Of a stretch of 64,000 bases of DNA, positions 1 through 11,115 are shown piece after piece (within the stretch, counting starts at the first letter, position 1; the number at the start of each line of letters is the position of its first letter). The DNA is taken from NCBI GenBank assembly GCA_017591395.1, contig WEDG01001089.1, forward strand, positions 1-64,000, read 5' to 3'. The stretch comes from Schistocephalus solidus. Taxonomy: Eukaryota > Platyhelminthes > Cestoda > Diphyllobothriidea > Diphyllobothriidae. The notes under the pieces were generated by a model. The model saw only the letters and a list, made by a program, of their open reading frames with translations. It was not told the origin of the DNA and did no database searches. Both the position numbers and the translations under genes were made by a program.

Positions 1-185
1 TATTCTGCTGTTTGTTCACCTCCCGCTAAACGGAATTAAAATTTCAGTAAAACTAACTAATGTAACTTACGAAGACAAACATGTATGGGGTGTTTCAACC
101 TCCAGCAGAAATTCTCAGGGATGGAGCAAGAAATAAGCAATCTAAGACAAAATAGATAGCAAAAATATATATCTTGCCCAATAAC

Positions 186-1552
186 AAAAGGTCCTCGAGT
201 TAAAATTTCCGATGTTATCTCCAACCCCACACACGTGAGGAGTGGAGTTATTCAGGGTAGCATACTCGGCCCGCTTCTATTTTGTCTTTTTGTGAACGAT
301 GTTCCTGATTGTTTTCAGTATGGTAAACCCTTTTTGTGTGCTGATGATTTAAAAGTTGCCTATCGATATAAACCGGCTGATCGCCAAATCTTGCTGGAGC
401 TCTTAAAAAAGGATCTTTAAGCATTCACTCAGTGGTGTTGCACATGGCGCCTTTCGCTTTCTTGGCACAAGTGCTCTGTTATGGTTAGTGGTGACAACCA
501 TCATCCTCATCTAAGCATAGATGGTCATGACCTACATGTACATGGGGTTATAAATGATCTGGGCATATCATATTCTAGTAGTCCTAATCGGTCAGAGCAC
601 TGCACCCTGATTGTCTCAAAGCACGCCAAACTACTGGGTTTATTCTCAGAAATTTTAAAACTGTCAATATTAGGACCAGCCTTTATAAAATGTATGTCAG
701 ACCTAGTTTGGAATGCTGCTCGTTTCTATGTTGCCTTCTGCACGCGACTGAACGGAGGAAGATAGAATCAGTCCAGCACTTCTTTAATAAAAGATTTTTC
801 ACTTCAGAGCACAGAAACCTGTCCTACCAACAACCCTTTGAGCTTACAAGCCTCAACCCGTTGTGGCTTCGTAGATTACAGAAGGGACTATTTTTACTGT
901 TCAAACTTTTAAAAAGTCTTACATTTAACCCCCCTTACATCCCTGAGGCAGCTCGACCACTCTCGGTGCACCAGTCATATAGATGTATTTTTATTTCTTC
1001 CTTCGGCACGCACCGTTAAAAAGTGTTCGAATTTTTCCGTAAACGCTATAGCAATCTGGAATTAACTACCCAGAAGTATTAAAATTCAGCAAAATTATCC
1101 TTTGTTTACGAGAGCTGTCGCTAGTTTTCTACATTCGGGGTACCTTCCACGAATTTTGAGTGCTGATTCTCTGGAAGCTTTCTTCTGTTCTGATGGCGTC
1201 CATGGACTCTGAATCCGGTGCCGGACTTCATGCTGAAGGCAATATTGTTGGCTCTGCTGTCCGTAATCGGGTTATTCCTCAGTTGACAGCGAGCAGCCGT
1301 TTGCAGGCATACCTGCTGCTAGTACAGAATACCTGATCAACAACAATGAATGGAGAAGTACTACACCATGCACCTGTGTCAATACTTCTCTGTCCTGAAC
1401 TTTAACCCGTTCAATAAGCTGCCGTTTTTTCTCATGAAAACACTATACAGAACGATCAGGAGTTTTTTTCACTGTCAGCTCGACCCCTTACTGTACATCC
1501 CTTTTGACCTTGCCTGTAAACTGGCAGAAAATAAATAATTAATTAATTAATT
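186..1552 (+). mobile_element. 5'-truncated CR1/Jockey-group LINE, 3' half
   Basis: Translation in shifting frames gives the palm of a non-LTR reverse transcriptase: a GVIQGS-ILGPLLF block near 240-280, then CADDLK (the catalytic Y/FADD motif, with Cys first), then thumb-like sequence (GVINDLGISYSS, 545-580) and a C-terminal region to about 1200. It is broken by several frameshifts and stops, so it is a dead copy. The 3' end is marked by an AATAAATAATTAATTAATTA-type tail at about 1529-1552. The same 3' end appears antisense at 2123, so both are copies of one family. EN and ORF1 are missing, as expected for 5' truncation by target-primed reverse transcription. Confidence 0.8.
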
Positions 1553-2122
1553 ACGAGGACGAAGCGTGTGTGACATGCTATAAACTTCTTCAAAAAGTTT
1601 AGGAGATTGAAAACGATATACAGGATGGAGATAGAGGATTTGAAGAAACTTCCTCGCATTTTTTCCCGAACAGAAGCAGTCTGTAACGATGGAAATTGAG
1701 GGGGACAAACGCATATATGCATGCACAGCTACCTCAGCCATCACATCCAATGAGAAAGATGACGCTGTGTCTACAGAGATCAGTGTGGCCGTTAAACAGT
1801 CTCTTGTATGGGAAGAAGGCAACTGGCAGGGATCCCAGGAAATTAAAAAATGCCTTAGGGCATATCAAAAAGACAGATTAAGCCAGAGCGTCAGTCCGCG
1901 CGGGCCAAGCAAAAACCGGGCTTTCGAAGGTCATAAGCGATCAAATGGCAATAATATGCAGAGAAGCATGCGTTATCTCTACATCTGCATCGCTAGCAAA
2001 CATTACAGAGCTCTTCATTAAGTTGAACACCACATACCAGTAGACAATAAAAGCCAAATTGATAAAATAATGTCTCAATATTAAAGGGCTCCCTGAAATA
2101 AATGGAAAACTTCTATTATTTT
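1553..2122. other. unassigned spacer between tail-to-tail LINE copies
   Basis: About 570 bases lie between the 3' tails of two oppositely oriented LINE fragments. A 110-codon open frame (1689-2021, +) starts at an ATG but has no domain I recognise and no splice or codon signal that would make it convincing. I see no other feature here. Confidence 0.4.
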
Positions 2123-3106
2123 ATTTTATTTTATTTATTTATTGCCAGTTTACAGGCAAGGTCAAAAAAAATATATACAGTAGAGGGTCAAGCTGACAGT
2201 GAAAAAAACTCCTGATCGTTGTTTCATGTGTTTTCAGGAGAAAAACTGCAGCTTATTGAGTAATTAAAGTTCTGGACAGGGACGCGTTAACACAGGTGCC
2301 TGGTGAAGAACCTCTCCATTCAGTGTTACGGATCCGGTATTCTGCACCAGCAGGTATGTCGGCGAGCGGCTGTTCGCTGTCGACTGAGAAATAAGCCGAT
2401 TGAGGTCTGCAGAGCCAGTAATTTTTCCCCTCAGCATGAAGACCGGCACAGGATTCAGAGTCCGTGAACGCCATCAGAACCGAAGAGAGTTTCAACAGAG
2501 TCAGCACCCAAAAGTTTTGGAAGGTGTCCTGAATGTAGAAAACTAGTGACAGTTCGCGTAAACAAGGGATAGCGTTGCTGAATTTTGATACTTATAGGTA
2601 GCTTATTCCAGATTGCTATAGCGTTTACCGAAAAAAACTTTCGGTATCTAACTGTGCGTGCCAAAGGAAGAAATAAAAATGCATCTCGATGACTGGTGCG
2701 CCGAGAGTGGTCGAGGTGCCTCAGAGATGTAAGGGGGTTAAATGTACGACTGTTTAGTAGTTTAAACAGTAAAAATAGTCCCTTCTGTAATCTACGAAGC
2801 CATAGCGGGTCAAGGCTTGTAAGCTCACAGCGTTGTTGGTAGGACAGGTTTCAGTGATCTGAATAGAAAACTCTTTTTGTAAGGAAGTGTTGGACTGATT
2901 CTATCTTCTTTCGTTCACTAGCGTGCAGAAGACTAAATAGAAACGAGCAGTATTCCAGACTAAGCCTGACATACATTTTATAGAGGCTGATTCTAATTTT
3001 GACGGTTTTAAAATTTCTGAGAATAAACCCAGTAGTTTGGCGTGCTTTCGAGACAATCAGGGCGCAGTGCTCTGACAGATTAAGACTACTAGAGTATGAT
3101 ATGCCA
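2123..3106 (-). mobile_element. antisense CR1/Jockey-group LINE 3' fragment
   Basis: On the - strand this reads from the post-catalytic region of the reverse transcriptase (IIKDLGISYSSSLNLSEH, just below 3106) through the C-terminal domain to an A/T-rich tail at 2123-2150. It aligns by eye with 540-1552 on the + strand over essentially its whole length, including the final GTAAACTGGCA block before the tail. The two copies are therefore tail-to-tail, with separate 5' truncation points. Frameshifts and stops make it non-coding. Confidence 0.75.
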
Positions 3107-3480
3107 AGATCCTTTATAATACCAGTTTTTAAATCTGGTTCCCGACCTGACATTTATAACTATCACGGTGATCATAAAACACCTTCTCTTGCTAAACTCT
3201 TCGGAAAACTAATTGCAAAACAAATTACGGATTTTTGCATAAGTACCTTCACCAACACGGCATTTTATCGGACCACTCTTGTGAAACCTAACACATGTAT
3301 TTACTAAATCAACTTATCTCTCTTCGTAATGAGCATCAATCTGTAGTAGTTATCTATTTTGATCTTGGTAAGGCATTCGATAAAGTGCCTCATAAATGAC
3401 TTCCAGCTAAACTAGAAGCTATAGGATTTCGTACTCCCCTTACTTACTTTAAGTCACTTTATTGAGGGAAGTAGGCTTTC
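3107..3480 (+). mobile_element. left part of a split LINE reverse transcriptase
   Basis: The + strand encodes IIPVFKSGSRPDIYNYHGD followed by HKTPSLAKLFGKL, then, after a frameshift, FDLGKAFDKVPHK with a stop replacing the next residue. These are the fingers and first catalytic Asp (palm motif A) of a CR1/Jockey-group reverse transcriptase. The protein stops making sense near 3480 and the next expected segment (WFIRSYLNDRKQK) resumes near 5362 on the same strand. The two pieces are best read as one element interrupted by the antisense LINE between them. Confidence 0.7.
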
Positions 3481-3489
3481 GCCCTTGAG

Positions 3490-5345
3490 CTCCCTATTCA
3501 TATGCAAAAATGTCAATAGTATTAATGATTACAGTGATATATCTGACAAATGAAAATGTAGGGTCATCGATATGTGTGGGCCAGGCGCAACCTGCCACTG
3601 TTTACACAATCTTCATTATATTGACAATAGTTTCTCAGAAAATGAGTATCTAGTTTGAATTTAAATGCATCAACAGTTTCTGAAAGGACAACATCCTCAG
3701 GGAGTCCGTTCCATGCTCCAACGACCCTCTGCGAAAAGGCGTTCCGACGGACTTCCGTGTGGACAAACTTCCTCTGCAGTTTAAAGGGATGACCCCGCAG
3801 ATGTTCCGTCCCAGCCAATTCGAAGAATTCAGCAAATTCTAGGGCACAATTGCGGCCTCTGACAATCCGGTAGGTTTGGATGAGGTCACCGCGTAGTTGC
3901 CTGTAATTTAGAGGAAACAAATCAAGTTCAACCAGTCTGGCTTCGTAAGGCAGATTACTAAGATTCTTGACCATCTTCGTAGCCCTCGCCTGCACTCGTT
4001 CCAGCTGTAGATAATCCTTCTTAAACCACGGGACGCCAGGCCTGGATGGCATATTCCAAGTGAGATCGAACATATACCCCGTAGGTTTTTCGGAAGAGTT
4101 CCTTATCAATCTGCACAAACCCACGTCTGAGCGCAAATAAGACCTGTGTAGCACGTTTTGCTGCCTTTAAACACTGTGAAGATGGTTTAAGTGAGGCATG
4201 TATTAGAACACCGAGGTCCTTCTGTTCCTCAACAATTGAAAGGGGCTGCCCATTAAGAATGTATTGGAAGGAATCATCCTCCTCACTGGTCCTTCTGGTA
4301 CGCAGTCTTAGGACCACACACTTACCAACGTTAAAATTTAAGAGCCAACGAGCAGACCAGCTGCTAAGACGGTTGAGATCCTCTTGAAGTGCGTGCCTAT
4401 CGAAATCAGATCTGATGACCCTCCACAATTTAAACATCATCTGCAAACATGATGGCGCTGCAATCCAGGTCGTCGACACAGTCGTTGATGTACACTAAGA
4501 AGAGTAACGGCCCTAATACCGAGCCTTGGGGGACACCACTTAGAACCGGAGTAGGTGTTGACTTCGAGGTATCGACGCACACAGTTTGCAATCTATCTGT
4601 AAGAAAGTCTGCGATCCATGTCAGCAACATTCCTCTTATGCCGATTTCAGATAATTTGTAGATGAGACGTTTGTGTGGGACACTGTCAAACGCCTTCTTG
4701 AAATCAGTGTATATGACGTCAACCCTACCATTTTCGTCCAGTGCACGAGTCCACTGCTCTGTTGAGAGTAATAAACTAGAAAGACAGGAGCGATTCTGTC
4801 TGAAGCCATGCTGGAGATCTGAGAGTAATTGGTTTTCCTCAAGGAACTTCATGGTTGTCTTCTTGATTATTGATTCCATTATTTTACAGCAAATGGAGGT
4901 TAGGCTGACAGGCCGATAATTGTTGACATTAGATCGAGCACCACTCTTGTATATGGGGTATATATTTGCTGCCTTCCATTCGGATGGCAGTTTCCCTGAT
5001 TCAAATGACGAATTAAATATATGCGCTAGTGGTTTGGACAGTTCGCTGGCCAGTTCTTTCAAGAACTTGGCCGGTATATCGTCCGGACCAGATGACTTCG
5101 CTTCTTTCAGATTTCGCAGTTCTAGTTCCACGAGAGGTTCCTGGAAGATTATATATTCAAGCACTGGACGGGCGTCTATAACAGCACTGTTGACGTGGTC
5201 AATCTGAAGTTCCGGTTCTCTAGTGAAAACCGAGGCAAAAAACCGACCTAAGTACTCGGCTTTGTCGCAATTTTCAACGACTTCAACACCATTCCCATCC
5301 GATGAGTACTGCTACTGGGTCCTTGTTTTTTAGTCGGCTATTGAT
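3490..5345 (-). mobile_element. nested antisense LINE (CR1/Jockey group), 5' truncated
   Basis: A LINE from a different subfamily lies antisense inside another LINE. It carries the complete palm with canonical motifs (NNYRPVSLTS, FKKAFDSVPHKR, SGVPQGSVLGPLLF, FADDV) and a C-terminal domain. Because it keeps long open frames it looks younger than its neighbours. EN and any ORF1 are absent, so insertion was 5' truncated. The 3' end lies somewhere in 3490-3560. Host LINE sequence resumes on both sides in register, which supports a nested insertion. Confidence 0.8.
3564..5335 (-). pseudogene. LINE reverse transcriptase ORF2 (broken by frameshifts)
   Basis: The coding region runs on the - strand in three consecutive blocks. 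5164-4430 has fingers and palm, with motif A (TDFKKAFDSVPH), motif B (SGVPQGSVLGPLLF) and motif C (FADD). 4479-4021 is the thumb/connection region beginning KLWRVIRSDF. 4154-3564 is the C-terminal domain with [17 protein letters not shown] and a stop after HTYR. Sequence upstream to about 5335 also fits the RT N-terminus but is not open. The first break is one extra T right after FADDV, so the catalytic motif itself is intact. EN is not present. The encoded activity would be RNA-templated DNA synthesis for LINE mobilisation, but this copy is inactive. Confidence 0.8.
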
Positions 5346-6500
5346 ATAATGGAATAAAAGTTTTGGTTTATTAGATCATACCTAAATGATAGAAAACAAA
5401 AAGCTTTATAAGGGTCCCCATACTCAAGTGCTACCCCGATTGTAAGTGGTGTCCTTCAAGGTACCGTATTAGGTCCTTTGTTGTTCTTACTGTATATAAA
5501 TGATATTTCATCGATAGTTAAACATTATTACTCTTTTATTTATGCTAATGACCTCAAATGCGTGTATTCCTTCTCTAACTCTACGATCGAACGTTGCCTA
5601 AAACAAATTCATTCAGACTTAGACGCTCTTTCGGCCTGGAGCTCCACATGGCTAATTGAGTTCTCACCTACTAAGTGTCGCTACATGAGTTTTGGGCCTG
5701 TAAGGCTGCCACAAACTCTATCGTTGAAGGTTGCCCTATGATTGAATGTTACTCCTTCAAGGACTTGGGCTTAATCTACACCAATAAATTAGATCTCTTG
5801 TCTCATGCCGATAGAATTACAGCCAAAGCTGCTCAGATTTGTGGCTTTATTTCTTAAAATTTACACCTTCCTGAAATTAAATCAAGACTTTATCTTATGT
5901 TTATGCTTCCAATTCTTGAATTTTGCTGTCCTTTCTTCGGTTTAATGAACGAATCTAGCTGTTCAAAAATTGAAAATGTCCAAAGCTATTTCACAAAAAA
6001 ACTTCTATTTCCGACTCTGTGAACTACTTCCTACTCAACAAGATGCCAGCTAACGAATATAAAATTTATTTGGGTCAGGAGACTGGAAGCAGGCTTTTGT
6101 CCCCTTTTTCGACTTAATAAAAGCTCAACTCTCCCCAAGCTTTCTGTCATTACCCCCGTTACTCTTCCTTGTAACCTAAGAAATTTTGCACTAATTTTAC
6201 CATCCTCCACGTGTAAACGCTCTCTTTTCTTTGCTGCTAGGTAAAGCTTTCTTTTGCCTAACTTGCCAATTGAAATAAGTTCGTTTTTAAAAGCTAAGTG
6301 AAAGTTCTATTTTTTTCAGAATTTCCTTATCCAAAGCTTTAAATTACTAACTGATTTTTTGATAAAAACTTTGCACTTTTAACACTCTATCAACTGCTAT
6401 ACCTGTGGTGCTCGTCCACTTTTACAGGCGGGAACATTTAGAGTCAACGTTTTCACCCGATATAGCCTCGTTATAAGTCAGGTGGATCTGTTATACTAAG
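5346..6500 (+). mobile_element. right part of the split LINE reverse transcriptase
   Basis: Reading resumes on the + strand with WFIRSYLNDRKQKAL, a stop, then SGVLQGTVLGPLLF and YANDLKCVYSF. The second catalytic motif, normally YADD, is YAND here, so polymerase activity would be lost even without the frameshifts. The thumb and C-terminal domain follow in broken frames to about 6300. The end toward 6500 is not sharply defined. It belongs to the same lineage as the full-length element just downstream, with which it shares long matching blocks (for example DLGL-YTNKL and LPEIK). Confidence 0.7.
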
Positions 6501-6617
6501 AAGTTTCTCAAGCACGTATAAAGGTCCTTAGTCAAAATTTTGGAAAAAACATTTGTCGCAGAATATTATTTGCCTGCTTTTTCCTAAGTTTGACCAAATT
6601 AAAGCCTCCTAGCAAAA

Positions 6618-8039
6618 ATGAGAACGAAAATCTCGGCTCGTCGCAAGCTCTCAGCCATTGCACCGAAGCGTTGCTTGGTTGCATCAAGTAGTCAAAGCAG
6701 TGATATGCATATGCAACCAATCGTTAAAGCTAAGCAGCTTGATCTCTGTGCTTTACAAAATTGTAATGATTTTATGTTAAAGTTTGGATCAGTTCTCTCT
6801 ATACTGGGGAACTTATTCGACGGCGACATCTCTGCTCTTCCCTCTCAGGAATGTCAGCGTCTGGATTCTCTCGTCCATTTGGTTGCCACTGAAACATCAG
6901 ACCGACAGAAACGAAATTATAATTTTCTTTTAAAAAATGTTTCACTGGACAGACGACCGATTGACGTTGCCGTAAACTTCCTGTACTCGTGCGGTTTCAA
7001 CTACAAAATAGCGGAAGCCAAACGCCTCTCCTCACGTAGCAAAAATCCACCTATATTAGTCACCCTTTTTTCACCAATCGAGGTGGACTCCATTTTCGCA
7101 CAACGAGGTCGCATTTCTCGTTATCTAGAAGATGCAAAATGTTTCCTTTGTCGGGATCTTACACCGATGGAGCGAAGGAATGTGTCTCCCCTCTTGCATA
7201 GGTCTTCGGCCTCTCAATCCATTATCCATAAGTCTGGTCATGGCTATGCAAACCATAACGAGACAATACAGCAATCTCCTATATTGCCCGGTTCAAAAAC
7301 CTCCTTAACTTCAACTCCCGCTCTTCTTTCAACGAATCCATTAACGCCTTCTTCCTCGGTAATAGGAATTTCAAACGCAGTAGCTATCAGCCATGTCGTT
7401 AGCCCACCTTTAATGTCAGTAACTCCGACTAAAGTGCCAAGACCGACTGCTTCTCCGTTTCAACGTAGTTTTCCTTGTATTCCTACTGTTGACTCAGTCA
7501 ACAAAACTGGGTCAAGTTCCCCTCGTTCCCATTCCACACTATCCAGTCCGGTCTCAGCTGTCCAATCTTATAAACTTATCAAAAACCTAGGCAAGTCAAA
7601 GTATGCTCCAAACTTAAGTTCTAAAAAGAAAAACGTAATTCAAGCTGGGAAACCTCCTAACTCTCCAGCATCTTCCATACATACCCAAACTTTCCTTAGC
7701 AATTATCCCAACCAATCAACTTTTCAGGCTGCCCCATTATTTAACCCTACCCCTTACGGTACCAGTTTTCCAAAACAATTTGTTCCGTTTTCAAATCTTA
7801 TTCTCCCCCCATATTATTCCAGTATTCCTCAAAATCCTATTTTAAGGCCTCCTATTTTCGCTAACGCAGAAAATAGCCTTCCTCTCAATGGATACCACCC
7901 AAATATGTTTCTCTACAATAATCCTAATTTAGTTAGCAGTAATAGCTTAGCTAATTGTAGACAGCAGCCATTTTATTTTCCGCCAGAACCTTCCTATCTA
8001 CAGTTTACTTCCCCACCACCAAGTCTTCCTTTTTTATAA
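6618..8039 (+). CDS. LINE ORF1 protein, RRM-like domain and P/S/N-rich tail (473 aa)
   Basis: This is an intact ATG-to-TAA frame just upstream of an endonuclease/RT ORF, the position of ORF1 in two-ORF LINEs. Residues about 92-190 have the pattern of the RNA-recognition-like fold in many LINE ORF1 proteins: RNYNFLLKNV, a helix ending YSCGF, AKRL, PPILVTLFS and CRDLTPMERR. The first 30 residues are basic (RTKISARRK), and residues 190-473 are rich in Pro, Ser, Thr and Asn and probably disordered. No zinc knuckle or esterase motif is visible. The expected role is to coat element RNA as a chaperone, mainly in cytoplasmic RNPs. The RRM assignment is by eye. The last codons overlap a slippery site leading to ORF2. 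Confidence 0.75.
   Translation: MRTKISARRKLSAIAPKRCLVASSSQSSDMHMQPIVKAKQLDLCALQNCNDFMLKFGSVLSILGNLFDGDISALPSQECQRLDSLVHLVATETSDRQKRNYNFLLKNVSLDRRPIDVAVNFLYSCGFNYKIAEAKRLSSRSKNPPILVTLFSPIEVDSIFAQRGRISRYLEDAKCFLCRDLTPMERRNVSPLLHRSSASQSIIHKSGHGYANHNETIQQSPILPGSKTSLTSTPALLSTNPLTPSSSVIGISNAVAISHVVSPPLMSVTPTKVPRPTASPFQRSFPCIPTVDSVNKTGSSSPRSHSTLSSPVSAVQSYKLIKNLGKSKYAPNLSSKKKNVIQAGKPPNSPASSIHTQTFLSNYPNQSTFQAAPLFNPTPYGTSFPKQFVPFSNLILPPYYSSIPQNPILRPPIFANAENSLPLNGYHPNMFLYNNPNLVSSNSLANCRQQPFYFPPEPSYLQFTSPPPSLPFL
8030..8036 (+). promoter_or_regulatory. candidate -1 ribosomal frameshift heptamer (T TTT TTA)
   Basis: The final sense codons of ORF1 read CCT TTT TTA before TAA, so the heptamer T TTT TTA sits in the zero frame and matches X XXY YYZ exactly. 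A one-base backward slip enters a frame that runs ATA ATT AAC GAT and on into the first endonuclease motif (LNARS). The ORF2 frame is open from 7961, after a TAG at 7958, and has no ATG before the one at about 8117, which lies after that motif. I did not identify a downstream stem or pseudoknot. Confidence 0.5.
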
Positions 8040-10901
8040 TTAACGATAACCCTAGTTTGGATACTCGAACTAAGCTAGATGTCATATTACTTAATGCTAG
8101 ATCTGTTTTAAATAAGATGGCGCAACTGAGAGCCATTGCTTCGAGTTAATGCCCGATGTTTTATGTGTAACTGAATTTTGGACCCATCCCTTAATTTCTG
8201 GCTCTTTGCTTGTCATAGACCAGTACGATGTCTACCGTCAAGACCGCATTTGTAAGCGTGGTGGTGGTTGTCTTCATTTAAGCACTTCCCTTTTTATCTA
8301 GATGTTACGTCATTCTCTGGTAATTACTGCTTCGCATCCATTATCCTGTCGCCCCGGCAAAAGGCGATTCTCGGATGTATTTACAACCCGCCTAATTCAT
8401 CATCCGATGATGATGCAAAACTTTGTGAAATTTTTAAATTGATTTCGAAGTCCAATTTTAACATTAAAATAATCGCTGGGGACTTTAATTTTCCTGAAAT
8501 TGACTGGATTTCAAAATCTTGTCCACCCAGATTTCAGCCTTTCCTCGAAACCATTAATTTTTCTTATTGGTCCCAGCTTGTCCGTTCTTCAACGAGAGAC
8601 AAGCATATTTTAGACCTGATTTTCACAAACGACATTGCTCCCCTCTTCGTTGATTTTAAGCAGGGTTTCTTCCAAAGTGACCATACACTAATTCACTGTT
8701 GCCTTCCGATTGTTTCATCGAAAAAGGTTAGTGCCGTTCGTACCTATCATGCTTTTGACCTCGCAGATATGAGCTTAATTAGTAACTTTTTGGACTCAAT
8801 GGACTGGCAGAATCTCTCCTCCATGAACGACGCAGCAAGTCTTTGTGACTTCGTGTCAGTCGTTTCAAATAACATCCTGGAGCTTGTGCCAACCAAAATA
8901 GTCAAGCCCTACATCTCGGAATCCTCCGTTCCTCACTTTCTTTTGCCACGACTAAAGAAATTGAAGAAGCAGTTGAAAGATCAATATACTAGTTCATTAT
9001 CTGTACAGCTAAGGATCGCAGAGATTTTTGAATTAGCCTCTAAGATTCGTCTTGCACGTGACAGACAGAGGGAATCTTGCGCACTCAGTGAGCCAAGCTC
9101 TGCAAAATCTGTTGCTCAACTGTTCCGCCGTCGATCCTCTTCTAAACGAGGTTATGAAATTCCTCCATTACTAAATGAAGATAAACACTTCGTTCTGGAA
9201 GACTCTGACAAGGCAGAACTGTTTAGTGCGTTCTTCGCAAATCATCTTACGATGGAATCTGAACCGGTTCCGACGTTTCAGGCATCCTCATTGAATGTTA
9301 TCAGCACTATTGATTTCTCCTTAGAAATAATTCGTAAGGAAATAATTCGTCTGAAAAACTCGCACTCTTCGGGAACTGACGGTATTCCAAACTCAGTTAT
9401 TAAGAGAGTGCCGAGCTTTCCCCGATTGCTAAGCCATGTATTCTCAGTTTATCTTTTAAACGGATTCTTTCCTGACTCATGGAAGACATCTATTATTCTT
9501 CCTGTCTTCAAGTCGGGATCTCGTTCGGACGTAAATAATTATCGAGGCGTTCACAAAACCCCGGCTCTCGCAAAACTTCTTGAAAAAATTATTTTTAATC
9601 AAATTCTCGACTTTTGCCTAGAAAATAAGCTTTTAAGCGACTCGCAATATGGTTTTCTACCTGGGAGATCATGCGAAGTGTGTCACTTAGCTTTTCTTAA
9701 CCTCGTCACTTCCCTTCGTAACGAGCAACAGTCAGTGGTTGTGATCTACTTTGACCTGAGCAAAGCCTTTGACAAGGTACCGCACAAACGTCTTCTAGTG
9801 AAACTGGAAGCCCTCGGCATCCAGCCTCCTCTCCTTGACTTCATTGGTTCCTACTTGTTTAACCGCTGCCAGAAGGTCTTAGTAGGTAATAGCTATTCGA
9901 CGCCTCAGCCGATCACGAGTGGCGTTTTTCAAGGCACCGTTCTAGGTCCCCTTCTCTTCACTCTGTACATTAACGAAATTTCAACTTTACTCACAAATTC
10001 ACAAAATTTCGTTTACGCTGACGATCTCAAGTGCATTTATTCATTTTCTAAAGACACTGCTAATAGTTGCGTTGACAAAATCAACACTGATCTACTTATG
10101 CTCTCACGTTGGAGCTGTACTTGGCAGATGGAATTTTCTCCATCCAAGAGCAGTTTTCATGTGTTTTTGGCCCCTGCAAAGGCTCCTGGACCCCTAGTAT
10201 TTCAAAATAGTACACTTTTAGAACGATCAACCATAAAAGACTTAGGTCTAAGTTACACGAATAAGCTAGCATTATCGCCTCATGCAGATCGAATTTCTGC
10301 ATAGGCTGCACAGATATGTGGTTTTATATCACATAATTTCTTCCTTCCGGAAATAAAGTTAAACCTATGCCGCATGTTTGTTCTTCCTATCCTCGAATAA
10401 TGCTGTCCCCTATTTGGGCTGATGAACGCCTCTGAACGCAGTTAGATTGAAAAAGTTCAGAGGGTTTTTACTCGAAGACTATTTTCTCTTTCTGGATCCA
10501 GTATCTCCTATACGGATAGATGCCAGTTAGCAAACATTAAATTTCTGTGGGTTAGAAGACTCGAAGCCGGTCTCTGCTTCCTGTTTCGCGTTAACTCTAG
10601 CCCAAATCTCCACCGAATTAACGCTCTCACACCGGTGGATCGACCCTATGCCACACGTTCTTCCTCCATGATCATTTTACCACCCCTTAGCTCCACAACT
10701 AACCGGTCGCAGTTTTTTGCCTGCAAATATGCTTTCATATGGAATAATCTACCACTGTAAATTAGGTTGTCGTCTACATTAGCTATTTTCAAAACCAAAT
10801 TACGCAAACATTTAACTTCGGAAGATATAAAGTCCTTATTGTCTGTTTCCTTCCCAAACTCGCAACTTTTAGATTTTGAAAAGGGTCCTCCTGGTATTTG
10901 A
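8036..10901 (+). pseudogene. LINE ORF2: AP endonuclease plus reverse transcriptase, decayed
   Basis: EN motifs in order are LNARS (8088-8102), TEFW with the catalytic Glu (about 8170), GGGC, IYNPPNS, GDFN (about 8480) and SDH (about 8680). RT motifs are NNYRG followed by HKTPALAKLLEKI, YFDLSKAFDKVPHKR (motif A), SGVFQGTVLGPLLF (motif B, with Phe where Pro is usual) and YADD (motif C, about 10018). There are frame breaks near 8147 and 8290. The long open stretch is 8268-10304. In-frame stops at 10302 (TAG), about 10398 (TAA) and about 10449 (TAG) precede the native TGA at 10899-10901. An intact copy would nick target DNA and reverse-transcribe the element RNA in the nucleus. This copy cannot. 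Confidence 0.85.
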
Positions 10902-11115
10902 GGCAGCTCCCTTGATATTATATTGGTCTCTTATTATATTTCCATCATCCTCTGCAGAGTCAATCTTTGCATTTACTTTTTCTTCCCCTCCTTTTAAACT
11001 AGCATTGCCAACTCTTGACAACCTTCATACTTACCTCCGAATTTGCAACCCTGACGATAGTCTCCAGGTTCTGTTAATGATCGAGGTGGGTTCTGATGGT
11101 TTCGCATCTTTGGTG

